Below are positions 35,318 through 44,994 of a DNA stretch of 64,000 nt, one piece after another. This DNA is from Ignavibacteriales bacterium (GTDB lineage: Bacteria > Bacteroidota > Ignavibacteria > Ignavibacteriales > Melioribacteraceae). The stretch lies in contig JACKAA010000006.1 in assembly GCA_020635275.1 (NCBI GenBank), positions 62,001-126,000 of the forward strand, given 5' to 3'. Under the pieces are notes generated by a model. The model was not told the DNA's origin. It saw only the letters and a list, made by a program, of their open reading frames with translations, and made no database searches. Position 1 is the stretch's first letter. Each line of letters starts with the position of its first letter. The position numbers were made by a program, and so were the translations under genes.

Positions 35318-36670
35318 ATGTTATCAAAACTATTTGATTGGTTCAAACCTGATCAACCAATTGAGCAAATTGCCGAAGATAAAATTCCAAGACTTTATAA
35401 AGTAAATCGATGGCGTATACTAGAAGCAACTTTTATTGGATATGCCATGTTTTATTTAGTAAGGAATAATCTTTCTACTGTGGCCAAAGATATAGAAGGG
35501 GCTTTAGGATATGACTACAACATGATTGGTAATATCCTTGCGCTTTCATCAATAGCATATGGAATTGGAAAATTTCTAAATGGATCACTTTCTGATAGGA
35601 GCAATCCACGTAAATTTATGGCCTTTGGATTGTTCTTGACCGGAATAATAAATATTGTTTTTGGAAGTGTACAGAATTATTCATTACACTTAATTTTATG
35701 GACTTTAAATGGATTTGTACAAGGAATGGGATGGCCTCCTTGCGGCAGATCTCTTGGTCATTGGTTTAATTATAAGGAGAGAGGTTCAATTTTTGCAATA
35801 TGGAATGTGGCACATAACATAGGTGGAGGTATAGCTGGAATTCTTGCAGCTTATGCAACTATTCATTTTGTTGGTTGGCATGGAGCGTTTTATGTTCCCG
35901 GATTTATTGCAATAATTGGTTCAGTATATTTATTCAAGAGACTTAGAGATACACCACAATCAGTTGGTCTACCTTCTATTGAAGAATATACAAATACTTA
36001 TCCAAATTCAAATATTGACAAAACTAATCTTGAAAAAGAACTAACTACAAAAGAATTATTTCTAAATCATATTTTAAGAAACAAATATTTATGGCTTTTT
36101 GCTATAGCTAATTTATTTGTATACATAGTTCGCTATAGTATGCTCGATTGGGGACCAACCTATCTTCGTGAAGTAAAAAATGCAACATTAAGTGGTGGAG
36201 GAATCGCGATTCTAATTTTGGAGTTTGGAGGAATTCCATCAACAATTCTTATGGGTTGGCTTTCCGATAAATTTGGAGGTCGAAGAGGAATGGTTTCACT
36301 GTTATGTATGATCCCAATCTTTTTTGCATTTGGCATAATTTATCTAAATCCTCCTGGAAATTTATGGGTTGACATGACTATGCTTGCTATAGTTGGATTT
36401 TTTATTTATCCTCCGGTGATGTTATTAGGTGTTGCTGCTTTAGATTTAACTTCTAAAAAAGCAGTTGGTACTGCAGCTGGTTTTGTTGGATTATTCGGTT
36501 ATATTGGCAGAACAATTCAGGCAAAAGGATTTGGGTGGATGGCAGATTATTTCGGAAAAATTTACGATAAACAAACGAGCTGGGACATAATTTTAATTTC
36601 AATTCTTGCTAGTACTTTGATAGCAATATTATTATTAACTTTTACTTGGAATATTAAACCAAGAGCATAA
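35318..36670 (+). CDS. MFS transporter of the GlpT/UhpT (organophosphate:phosphate antiporter-like) type
   Basis: 450 aa with about twelve predicted membrane helices. RWRILEATFIGYAMFYLVRNN is the typical opening of the GlpT/UhpT branch, NGSLSDRSNPRKFMAFGL is the loop 2-3 motif and GWLSDKFGGRRG is its second-half repeat. Known members exchange glycerol-3-phosphate or hexose-phosphates for phosphate across the inner membrane. It is the only transporter in the window, set apart by 109 bp upstream and 53 bp downstream. Three GDPD genes in the same window would release glycerol-3-phosphate, a natural substrate of this family, but related sugar-uptake MFS proteins in glycan loci also look like this. 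Confidence 0.85.
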   Translation: MLSKLFDWFKPDQPIEQIAEDKIPRLYKVNRWRILEATFIGYAMFYLVRNNLSTVAKDIEGALGYDYNMIGNILALSSIAYGIGKFLNGSLSDRSNPRKFMAFGLFLTGIINIVFGSVQNYSLHLILWTLNGFVQGMGWPPCGRSLGHWFNYKERGSIFAIWNVAHNIGGGIAGILAAYATIHFVGWHGAFYVPGFIAIIGSVYLFKRLRDTPQSVGLPSIEEYTNTYPNSNIDKTNLEKELTTKELFLNHILRNKYLWLFAIANLFVYIVRYSMLDWGPTYLREVKNATLSGGGIAILILEFGGIPSTILMGWLSDKFGGRRGMVSLLCMIPIFFAFGIIYLNPPGNLWVDMTMLAIVGFFIYPPVMLLGVAALDLTSKKAVGTAAGFVGLFGYIGRTIQAKGFGWMADYFGKIYDKQTSWDIILISILASTLIAILLLTFTWNIKPRA

Positions 36671-36723
36671 CCATTAAATAATTAATTACTCCATTTTAAT
36701 ATCATTAATAAACAAGTAAACCT

Positions 36724-38721
36724 ATGAAAAACTTAATCTATATTTTATTTACATGTTCGACTTTTATACTTTCACAAACTGTTGATATTAGAAACACAAA
36801 AATTAATGGGGATTATAAATTACCAAATGTATTGCCTTCTTTAACATATGATGATGATTTAAAATATTATACCAATGCTTCACAATATATTCCAATAAAA
36901 GATAAACCTTTTATTGAACATGTACGAATTAGTTTAACTATTGATGAAGAGACAAAGATTAAACAAGCTTTTCAGAATCGAAAAGAAAATCTTAGTAATA
37001 GCAATTTGTCAAAATTGTTTAATACAGAAATTACTGCATTTGCAAACATGGAAAATGAAACTTGGATTGGAACAAGTGAAGGTTTATTTATTTTCAACAA
37101 AAAGAATGAAGAAATATATAAACATAATAAGTACGGTATTAAAGGTCCGCTTTCAACAAATATAACTGATATTAAAATTGACAGTAAAGGAACAGTTTGG
37201 ATTGGAACACCAATTGGGCTTAGTTATTTTACACCAGATAAAAAGTGGAATTCTATTCAAGGTAGAGATGGATTACCAATTGAAGATATAACTGTAATTG
37301 AAATTGATAAGAATGATAGAATATGGATTGGAACTAATAATGGAGCAATATTATTTACACCTTATGAAGATGGAAGAAAATGGTATTACAGAGCTGGGAA
37401 AAGATATTTAATAAATAATGAAATATCTGACATAATTATTTCTGATGAAGGAATGCCAGTTTATTTTAATACAAATGATGGAATAAGTAAACTTTCTGCA
37501 GTTCAGCAAACACTAGCTCAAAAAGCTGAAATCATCGAAGATTTAATTAATGTGCGACACAGAAGACTTGGATTAGTTGCCAGTTGTATTTTAGATGATG
37601 CTGAAAATCCTACTTCTTATAAAATTAAGTACAGTGAAAATGATGGACTATGGACATCATACCATGTTGTTGCGATGTCATTAGCTTATGCAGAAACTGG
37701 GAATAAAAAATATCTGGAATCAGCCAAAAAGGGAATGCATGCAATGATAATGCTCCAAAATGCTTCCGGAATTCCCGGACTTATTGCAAGAAGTGTTTTT
37801 CCAATTAATGACAAATACACTGAAAATGAAGATTGGAGAAAAACTCCGGATGGAAAATATTTGTGGAAATGTGATGCATCAAGTGATGAAATGGACGGTC
37901 ACTTTTTTGCATTTTATTCTTATTGGGAACATATTGCTAAATATGATATAACTGAAGATAAATTGATTAAAAAACAAATATCTGAAATTATTGATCACTT
38001 GATTGAAAACAATTATCAATTAATTGATTGGGATGGGAAAAGAACTTATTGGGGATTTTGGAATCCGGAAATGTTAAATGATGATCCAGAACATTATTTG
38101 GAAAATGGATTAAATTCAGCTCAGATATTATCTTTTCTAAAAGTATCGTATTACATTACCGGTAATGAAAAATATAAAAAACATTTTGACGATCTAATAG
38201 TCAATCATAATTATCTGGCAAATGTATTACTTGAGAAAAAAATCTATCCTGATGAAAATAATCATTCGGATAACCAATTGGCATTTTGCGCATTATATCC
38301 CTGGCTTCAATTAGAATATGATCCAATAGCAAAAAATGCACTACAAAGAACTGTTAGAAGACATTATAAAACATTAAATAGAGATGGATCAGCATTTTTT
38401 TATTTTGCTTCCGCAACTATTGATCCCGATTTTGTGGATATAAAATCAGCAGTAAAAAATCTTAGAGAAATTCCCACAGATAGAAGACAATGGCTCACAA
38501 TTAATAGCGCAAGGAAAGATATACAATGGTCACCTTATAAAACCAGATTTAATAAAGCTCAGCTACTAAGTGTATTGCCTTCTGATGAAATGAATTGGGA
38601 TAAATGGAATGATGATCCTTATGTCCCGGATAGTGGAGGCGACGGAACTGAAGAAAATGATGGTGCTTCGTGGCTTCTTGCATATTGGATGGGAAGATAC
38701 CACGGATTTATAGGAGATTAA
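36724..38721 (+). CDS. Propeller-toroid protein C (shortest, most diverged copy)
   Basis: 665 aa with a signal peptide (about 1-18, FILSQ). Fewer blades are evident than in copy B (TWIGTSEGLFIF, VWIGTPIGLSYF, IWIGTNNGAILF; about 105-250). The linker QTLAQKAEII...RHRRLGLV and toroid are clear: ENDGLWTSYH, ASSDEMDGH (S386, S387, D388, E389, G392, H393), WNPEMLN and YWMGRYHGFI. The usual PLDLI.W..DN..R motif is replaced by PTDRRQWLTINSARKDI, so one pocket wall may differ. It follows the transporter by 53 bp and is only 2 bp from a GDPD gene, suggesting a shared role or translational coupling. Confidence 0.75.
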   Translation: MKNLIYILFTCSTFILSQTVDIRNTKINGDYKLPNVLPSLTYDDDLKYYTNASQYIPIKDKPFIEHVRISLTIDEETKIKQAFQNRKENLSNSNLSKLFNTEITAFANMENETWIGTSEGLFIFNKKNEEIYKHNKYGIKGPLSTNITDIKIDSKGTVWIGTPIGLSYFTPDKKWNSIQGRDGLPIEDITVIEIDKNDRIWIGTNNGAILFTPYEDGRKWYYRAGKRYLINNEISDIIISDEGMPVYFNTNDGISKLSAVQQTLAQKAEIIEDLINVRHRRLGLVASCILDDAENPTSYKIKYSENDGLWTSYHVVAMSLAYAETGNKKYLESAKKGMHAMIMLQNASGIPGLIARSVFPINDKYTENEDWRKTPDGKYLWKCDASSDEMDGHFFAFYSYWEHIAKYDITEDKLIKKQISEIIDHLIENNYQLIDWDGKRTYWGFWNPEMLNDDPEHYLENGLNSAQILSFLKVSYYITGNEKYKKHFDDLIVNHNYLANVLLEKKIYPDENNHSDNQLAFCALYPWLQLEYDPIAKNALQRTVRRHYKTLNRDGSAFFYFASATIDPDFVDIKSAVKNLREIPTDRRQWLTINSARKDIQWSPYKTRFNKAQLLSVLPSDEMNWDKWNDDPYVPDSGGDGTEENDGASWLLAYWMGRYHGFIGD

Positions 38722-38723
38722 AT

Positions 38724-39518
38724 ATGCGAATAATTAAATTAATATTAGTTGGTTTAACATTATTATTCTTAAATAATTGTCAATCTAATAATGTACAAAT
38801 TATTGCACATAGAGGTGGAGCAAAGTTAGCTCCGGAAAATACTTTGGCTGCTTTTAAGAATGCTATTGATATTGGTGTTGATATGATTGAAATAGATGTT
38901 ATTCTTTCAAAAGATAATAAAGTAATAGTTATACATGATGATAGTATTGATAGAACAACTAATGGATCCGGCAAAGTTAAAGAAATGACTTTATCTAAAA
39001 TAAAAAGTTTTGATGCCGGCAGTTGGTTTGATGAAAAATATAAAGATGAAAAAATTCCAACACTTGATGAAGTAATAAAATTATTAAATGGCCAAGTTAA
39101 ATTACTTATTGAAATCAAAGGGGGAAATGAAGAATATGCTGGATTAGAAGAAAAAGTTGTTGAGGTAATAAATAATTACGAAGCTCATAATTGGGTTATC
39201 GTTCAATCGTTTAATGAAGAGACTGTTATTAGAATTAAAGATGCTAATGAGAAAATTACAACGTTTTATTTACTAGGTAAAAATGGTGTTGAATATTTGG
39301 AAGAATTGAAAAATAATGAAATCAATGTAAAAAAATATGATGGTTTAGCTCCAAATTATCAGTTAGTTACTAAAGAAAACATTGCGTTAATTAAAAAACT
39401 TGACTTCAAATGTTTTGTATGGACAGTCAATGATGTTGAATTAATGAACGGGATGATACATTTAAAAGTTGATGGAATAATTACAGATTCACCAGATATA
39501 TTAAAAGATCTTTTATAG
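38724..39518 (+). CDS. Glycerophosphodiester phosphodiesterase lipoprotein (GDPD 1)
   Basis: 264 aa from ATG 38724, chosen over an ATG at 38670 because AGGAGA lies 6-11 bases upstream and a lipoprotein signal (LFLNNC) begins there. Catalytic motifs are intact: IAHRGGAKLAPENTLAAF, MIEIDV and VIHDDSIDRTTNGSG. GDPDs hydrolyse glycerophosphodiesters to glycerol-3-phosphate and an alcohol using a divalent metal and the two His of HR...HD. It is coupled (2 bp) to propeller-toroid protein C, and a GlpT-like transporter lies two genes upstream. The natural substrate could be phospholipid head groups or a glycerophosphate decoration on a polysaccharide. Confidence 0.93.
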   Translation: MRIIKLILVGLTLLFLNNCQSNNVQIIAHRGGAKLAPENTLAAFKNAIDIGVDMIEIDVILSKDNKVIVIHDDSIDRTTNGSGKVKEMTLSKIKSFDAGSWFDEKYKDEKIPTLDEVIKLLNGQVKLLIEIKGGNEEYAGLEEKVVEVINNYEAHNWVIVQSFNEETVIRIKDANEKITTFYLLGKNGVEYLEELKNNEINVKKYDGLAPNYQLVTKENIALIKKLDFKCFVWTVNDVELMNGMIHLKVDGIITDSPDILKDLL

Positions 39519-39544
39519 CAATAATATTTTACACCGGAGAAAAC

Positions 39545-42500
39545 ATGAAATCAAAAATATTGTTTCTAGTCTTCTTATTGACCACAATTTTTATTCAAGG
39601 AACACCAATGAAAATTAAAAATTTAAAATGTGAGTACAAAGTAAATCCGCTTGGGATTGATGTTGAAAAACCAAGATTTAGTTGGGAGTTAGCGTCAACC
39701 AAAAGAGGAGCAATGCAAACAGCTTATCAAATAATCGTATCCAATAATTTAGAAAAAGTAACATATGAAAATGGGGATATATGGGATAGTGGAAAAGTAG
39801 AATCTGATGAGACGATCCAAATTTCTTATGAAGGTGAAAAATTAGAAAGCAATAAAAAATATTATTGGAAAGTTATTGTTTGGGATGAGGATGGCGAAAA
39901 ACATGATAGTGAAATAAATTATTGGACCACCGGTTTAATAAATGATAAAGATTGGAAAGGAAAATGGATTGGATTAGATAAAGCAGTTGGTACTGATGAT
40001 CCGGATGCACAGCATAGGATTTTATCAGCACGAATGATAAGAAATGAATTTACTGTTGATAAAAAAATTAAGAGAGCTACTGCCTTTATATCTGGTTTAG
40101 GATTATTTGAATTTTATTTAAATGGGAAAAAAGTGAGTGATGATGTGTTTGTTCCTGCCGCTACTGAATATAACAAAACTACATTCTATTTAACTTATGA
40201 TGTGACCAATAATTTAAATTACAATAAAAATGCTTTAGGAATAATTCTTGGGAACGGCAGATATTTTGCTATGAGAAGTGAGGTTCCAACAAGAATGAGA
40301 ACTTATGGTTATCCTAAAGTAATTTGTCAGATTGAAATTGAATATGAGGATGGAACAAAAAAAATAATTGCTTCTGATAACTCTTGGAAATTGACTGCAA
40401 ACGGACCAATAAGAAAAAATAATGAATATGATGGTGAATTTTATGATGCAACAATGGAAATGGATGGTTGGGATGAAATAGATTTTAATGATTCTAATTG
40501 GATGAATGCTGAATTAGTTGATAAGCCTGGAGAAAAATTAATTTCACAACCAAATGAACCTATTAAAATTATGGAAGAAGTAACACCAATTTCAATTAGG
40601 GAAATTAAACCAGGTGTTCATATTTTCGATATGGGCCAAAATATGGTCGGTTGGGCTGAATTATTTGTAAAAGGTAAAAAAGGTGATAAGGTAACTTTAA
40701 GATTTTCAGAAACATTAAATGATGATGGAAGTTTATTTTTAGACAATATCAGAAGTGCTGAAGTTACGGATACTTATATTCTGAAAGGAGATAGAGATGA
40801 ACGCTGGGAACCTAAATTCACTTATCATGGATTTAGATTTGTTGAAATGATTGGTTATCCAGGAAAACCTGATCTTTCATCAATAAAAGGAAAAGTTATA
40901 TACGATGATTTGGATGTTGCAGGAAGCTTTGATTGTTCAAATCAATTAATCAATAAAATATATAAAAATGCGTATTGGGGAATAAGAGGAAATTATAGAA
41001 GTATGCCGACTGACTGTCCACAAAGAGACGAACGTCATGGTTGGTTAGGTGATAGATCTTCAGAGTGCACGGGAGAGAGTTTTATTTTCGACATTTCTAA
41101 TCTCTATAATAAATGGGCGTGTGACATGCAAGATGCTCAAAATGAAGAAGGAAGTATACCAGATGTTTGCCCTTCGTACTGGCCATTTTATAATGATAAT
41201 ACAACTTGGGCTGGAACATATTTATTTGTCTGTGAAATGCTATATGAACAATATGGTGATCTACAAGCAATTAAAACTCATTATCCAAATATGCAGAGAT
41301 GGATTGAACGTATGACAATATATATTAAAGATGGAATAATGTATAAAGATACTTATGGCGATTGGTGTGTTCCGCCGGAAGATGTAAAACTCATTCATAC
41401 TGGAGATCCACTAAGAACAACGAGTTCCGAATTTATTGGAACTGCATATTTTAATTATGAATTAAGAATAATGGCAAAATTTGCAAAATTATTAGGTAAA
41501 GAAAAAGACGCACAAAGTTATTCAGAAAGAGCTGAATTAATGAGGGAAGCATTTAATAATAAATTCTTGGATAAAGAATTAATTCAATATAGCAATAACT
41601 CACACACCGCAAATATTTTAGCCATTGCTTTTGATTTAGTTCCAAATGAATTCAAAGAAAAAATTAAAGATAATTTATTACAGAAAATTCTAGGAGAAAG
41701 TGAAGGACATGTTGGAAATGGAATTATTGGTGGTCAATGGTTAATGAGAACCTTAACAAATACAGGACATGCAGATGTTGCATATTTATTAGCATCAAAT
41801 TCAACATATCCAAGTTGGGGATATATGGTAGAGCAAGGTGCAACAACTATTTGGGAATTGTGGAATGGTGATCATGGAGATCCCGGAATGAATTCCGGAA
41901 ATCATGTTATGCTTCTTGGTGATTTAATAATTTGGTTTTACGAAAATTTAGCTGGAATTAAAACTGATCCGTTAAAACCAGGATTTAAACATATTATTAT
42001 GCATCCACAAGTTTTAGGTGATCTAAAATATGTTAATGGATCTTACAATTCGATAAGAGGAAAAATAGAAAGTAATTGGGAATTGAGTGATCGGAATTTT
42101 AAGTGGGAAATTAAAATCCCAGCAAATACTACTGCAACAATTTATGTCCCAACATTAAATAAAGAAAATGTTTTAGAAAAGGGCAGATTAGCAAAAGATT
42201 CAGAAGGTGCAAAATTTATTGGTTGGAAAGATAATTCAGCAATTTATGAAATTGAATCTGGTTCATATTCTTTTACTTCAAAAGGTGTAAAAAAAACAAT
42301 AACAAAATCTTATTCCTCAAATCCACTAATATTTCCAAGAGATACTACAATATTGATCGGAGAAAAAATTATTGCTGAAATAAAATGTGAGGATCAAATT
42401 TCAGAAATACATTACACAACTGATGGAAGTGCCCCAACAATAAATTCTCCAATTTATGCTAAACCAATAGAGATAACAAAAAATACAATTCTGAGAGCGC

Positions 42501-42991
42501 AAACATTTAAGGAGAATTTACATCCAAGTATGATAATGCAAGCAATTTATAATTTTGTTGATCCAAATAAAAATGGCATATCGTGGAAATTATATGAAGG
42601 TGAATTTAAGAAAGTCCCAAATTTTAATGAGCTGAAAAATGTGAAACAAGGAAATGTTTATCAATTTGGATTAGAAGGAGTTGATATTCCAAAATATAAT
42701 TTTGCAGTACAATATGAATCACAAATTAATATTATCGAAGATGGAGAATATGAATTTTATACTTCATCAAATGATGGCAGTAATCTCTTTATTGATAATA
42801 AATTAGTTGTTGATAATGATGGAGAACATGCAATAAAACAAGGAAGCGGTAGAATTTATTTAACTAAAGGTCTGCATAATATTAAAGTTGGATATTTTCA
42901 AACCGGTGGTAGTAAAGGATTGCAAGTTATGTTTAGCTTTAAAGATATTCGTTATCAGCCAATTCCAGGCTACTTACTATTTAAAAATTAA
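39545..42991 (+). CDS. GH78 alpha-L-rhamnosidase with chitobiase-C-like and PA14 domains
   Basis: 1148 aa with a Sec signal peptide (about 1-20, TTIFIQG). Domains in order: N-terminal Fn3-like (LKCEYKVNPLGID, about 25-130), rhamnosidase N/beta domains (WKGKWIGLDK, about 137-460), catalytic (alpha/alpha)6 barrel, C-terminal sandwich, chitobiase-C-like domain (about 925-1005, EIHYTTDGSAPT) and PA14 (about 1010-1148, SNDGSNLFIDN). The canonical general-acid segment DCPQRDERHGWLGD is present, with Glu496 the likely catalytic acid. The last two modules mirror those of the first rhamnosidase (17655-21056). A 26-bp gap separates it from the GDPD gene. Confidence 0.95.
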   Translation: MKSKILFLVFLLTTIFIQGTPMKIKNLKCEYKVNPLGIDVEKPRFSWELASTKRGAMQTAYQIIVSNNLEKVTYENGDIWDSGKVESDETIQISYEGEKLESNKKYYWKVIVWDEDGEKHDSEINYWTTGLINDKDWKGKWIGLDKAVGTDDPDAQHRILSARMIRNEFTVDKKIKRATAFISGLGLFEFYLNGKKVSDDVFVPAATEYNKTTFYLTYDVTNNLNYNKNALGIILGNGRYFAMRSEVPTRMRTYGYPKVICQIEIEYEDGTKKIIASDNSWKLTANGPIRKNNEYDGEFYDATMEMDGWDEIDFNDSNWMNAELVDKPGEKLISQPNEPIKIMEEVTPISIREIKPGVHIFDMGQNMVGWAELFVKGKKGDKVTLRFSETLNDDGSLFLDNIRSAEVTDTYILKGDRDERWEPKFTYHGFRFVEMIGYPGKPDLSSIKGKVIYDDLDVAGSFDCSNQLINKIYKNAYWGIRGNYRSMPTDCPQRDERHGWLGDRSSECTGESFIFDISNLYNKWACDMQDAQNEEGSIPDVCPSYWPFYNDNTTWAGTYLFVCEMLYEQYGDLQAIKTHYPNMQRWIERMTIYIKDGIMYKDTYGDWCVPPEDVKLIHTGDPLRTTSSEFIGTAYFNYELRIMAKFAKLLGKEKDAQSYSERAELMREAFNNKFLDKELIQYSNNSHTANILAIAFDLVPNEFKEKIKDNLLQKILGESEGHVGNGIIGGQWLMRTLTNTGHADVAYLLASNSTYPSWGYMVEQGATTIWELWNGDHGDPGMNSGNHVMLLGDLIIWFYENLAGIKTDPLKPGFKHIIMHPQVLGDLKYVNGSYNSIRGKIESNWELSDRNFKWEIKIPANTTATIYVPTLNKENVLEKGRLAKDSEGAKFIGWKDNSAIYEIESGSYSFTSKGVKKTITKSYSSNPLIFPRDTTILIGEKIIAEIKCEDQISEIHYTTDGSAPTINSPIYAKPIEITKNTILRAQTFKENLHPSMIMQAIYNFVDPNKNGISWKLYEGEFKKVPNFNELKNVKQGNVYQFGLEGVDIPKYNFAVQYESQINIIEDGEYEFYTSSNDGSNLFIDNKLVVDNDGEHAIKQGSGRIYLTKGLHNIKVGYFQTGGSKGLQVMFSFKDIRYQPIPGYLLFKN

Positions 42992-43000
42992 GTTTTAATT

Positions 43001-44971
43001 ATGAGCAAACAATTATTCATTTTCTTTTTAGCGTTATCAATTATACAATGGCGTTGTAGTGATAACAAAATTAAAAATGATAAGTATTCCAGTTTAAATA
43101 AACTTGAATACAATAATCCAGATATTCTGGTTGATTTGGATGTAGGATTTAAGTCTGTTCCTATGCCAATGGATTTTGATGGTGACGGTGATTATGATTT
43201 ACTTATTTCAGAATCGGGAAGTTATGCAGAGTCAGGAGTTTTTTATTTTGAAAATATTACAAACAATCAAAATCCAATATTTAGATATGGGATGGAAGTT
43301 TCTTCTGATAGATTTAGATTAGGTTATGATGGAAAGTGTTTTGTTGTTTCAGAAGTTAATGGAAGCATTCATGTTTTAACTCCAGATAGAGTGAATGAAA
43401 AACTACTGATTTATAAAAATGTACCTCAAAATGTTTTTTGGGATAGAAATGAAATGCCATTACCTGCTCGTGGCTACATTCCAGATACAAAATATAATAT
43501 TTGGAAAATTATTGATTTTGATGGAGATTCGGTTTATGATTTGATGTCGGCAATATCTTCTGTAACTGGAAGTTATCTGTTATTCTTCAAAAATTTGCAA
43601 ACTACTGATAATCCTAAGTATGCTGCACCAAAAAAAATATTGTTAGAAAATGGAGATCCAATCGGTAATAATTTATCACTTGAAGTTCCTCTAGCAGATT
43701 ATGATAATGATGGCGATTTGGATTATTTGGGAATTACTCATTTAGCAAAGATTATTTATTTTGAAAATATAGGAACTGTTCAAAATTATAAATATGCTGA
43801 GGGAATAATTCTTAAATCAAATAATCAAGAAATTCAATTTGATTGTCATTATGGAGCAGTTATGAAACCAAGGGCAATCGATTTTGATCAGGATGGTTTT
43901 GTAGATATTATTGCTGGTGATGAAGACGGTAAAGTTTCATATCTTAAAAATACCGGCGAAATTATTGATGGAATCCCACAATTTAGTCCTCCTATTTTTT
44001 TTCAACAAGAAGCTAAGTTTATTGATTTTGGCGGACTTACAACTCCAAGAATTTTTGATTGGGATAATGATGGTAAGGATGATATAATTTCCGGAAATGG
44101 TGCCGGTTATATTGGATTTATTAAAAATATTAGTGGTAATGAATTGAAATTTGATAAACCGGAATACTTAACAGCAAAACGAAAAGTTATTCGAATAATT
44201 CCAGATAGTGCCAATTGGGGTTATGTTACTATTGATGTTGGCTTTTGGAATAAAGATGATCTTCCCGACATTTTGGCAAATGATTATGATGGAAATGTAG
44301 TTTGGTTTGAAAATATTGGGACAAAGAAAAATCCCGTTCTTGCAGAAGCAAAGCCAATACTTGTGGAGTGGGAAGGTTTACCACAAAAACCAGCTTGGGG
44401 ATTTGGAAAATCCGAAGGTAATGAACTTTTGGCTCAATGGAGAACTTCTCCATACATAATGGATGTAAACAATGATAATCTAAATGATTTGATTATGTTG
44501 GATTATGAAGGTTACCTTGCAGTTTATTATAGATTTGAAAAAGACGGAAAATTATTTTTGAAACATCCTCAAAGAAATTTTATTTATGAAAATGATGAAC
44601 CAATTTTATTAAATCAACTCAAAAAGGGAAGCAGCGGAAGATTAAAAATTACTTTTGCCGATTGGGATGGAGATGGGTTAGAAGATTTAATTGTCTCCTC
44701 AAAACCAGCAGTTGACTGGATGAAAAATAAAGGTAAAAAAGGTGATAAAATTGTTCTTGAATATATGGGCAGAATAATCTCAAAAACACTTATGGGACAT
44801 ACTGATGGACCAGTTGTTTCTGATTTTAATAATGATGGAATCCCTGATCTTTTAGTTGGAACTGAAACGGGAGCATTTTATTATTGGGAAAGATCAGATA
44901 TAAATGTAACAACTACTATGACCACTTCCGGTAAACAAAAACCAGCAAATTATAAATACTTTAAAAGATAA
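43001..44971 (+). CDS. FG-GAP/VCBS-repeat surface protein
   Basis: 656 aa with a hydrophobic N-terminus and a weak lipobox (IIQWRC). At least six DxDxDGxxD-type calcium-binding repeats are visible: DFDGDGDYDLL, DFDGDSVYDLM, DYDNDGDLDYL, DFDQDGFVDII, DWDNDGKDDII, DWDGDGLEDLI and DFNNDGIPDLL. They form a seven- or eight-bladed FG-GAP propeller. The family includes integrin-like binding proteins and some pectic lyases built on similar propellers, but no lyase motif was recognised. It sits 9 bp after GH78 and 23 bp before GH2, so a glycan-binding or glycan-cleaving role is likely but unproven. Confidence 0.85.
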   Translation: MSKQLFIFFLALSIIQWRCSDNKIKNDKYSSLNKLEYNNPDILVDLDVGFKSVPMPMDFDGDGDYDLLISESGSYAESGVFYFENITNNQNPIFRYGMEVSSDRFRLGYDGKCFVVSEVNGSIHVLTPDRVNEKLLIYKNVPQNVFWDRNEMPLPARGYIPDTKYNIWKIIDFDGDSVYDLMSAISSVTGSYLLFFKNLQTTDNPKYAAPKKILLENGDPIGNNLSLEVPLADYDNDGDLDYLGITHLAKIIYFENIGTVQNYKYAEGIILKSNNQEIQFDCHYGAVMKPRAIDFDQDGFVDIIAGDEDGKVSYLKNTGEIIDGIPQFSPPIFFQQEAKFIDFGGLTTPRIFDWDNDGKDDIISGNGAGYIGFIKNISGNELKFDKPEYLTAKRKVIRIIPDSANWGYVTIDVGFWNKDDLPDILANDYDGNVVWFENIGTKKNPVLAEAKPILVEWEGLPQKPAWGFGKSEGNELLAQWRTSPYIMDVNNDNLNDLIMLDYEGYLAVYYRFEKDGKLFLKHPQRNFIYENDEPILLNQLKKGSSGRLKITFADWDGDGLEDLIVSSKPAVDWMKNKGKKGDKIVLEYMGRIISKTLMGHTDGPVVSDFNNDGIPDLLVGTETGAFYYWERSDINVTTTMTTSGKQKPANYKYFKR

Positions 44972-44994
44972 TTCTTACAAAACAATAATAAGTT

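Noticed and set aside
38670..38723. Earlier ATG as the start of GDPD 1
   Set aside because: It lies inside the 3' end of propeller-toroid C in another frame; ATG 38724 has AGGAGA upstream and starts a lipoprotein signal.
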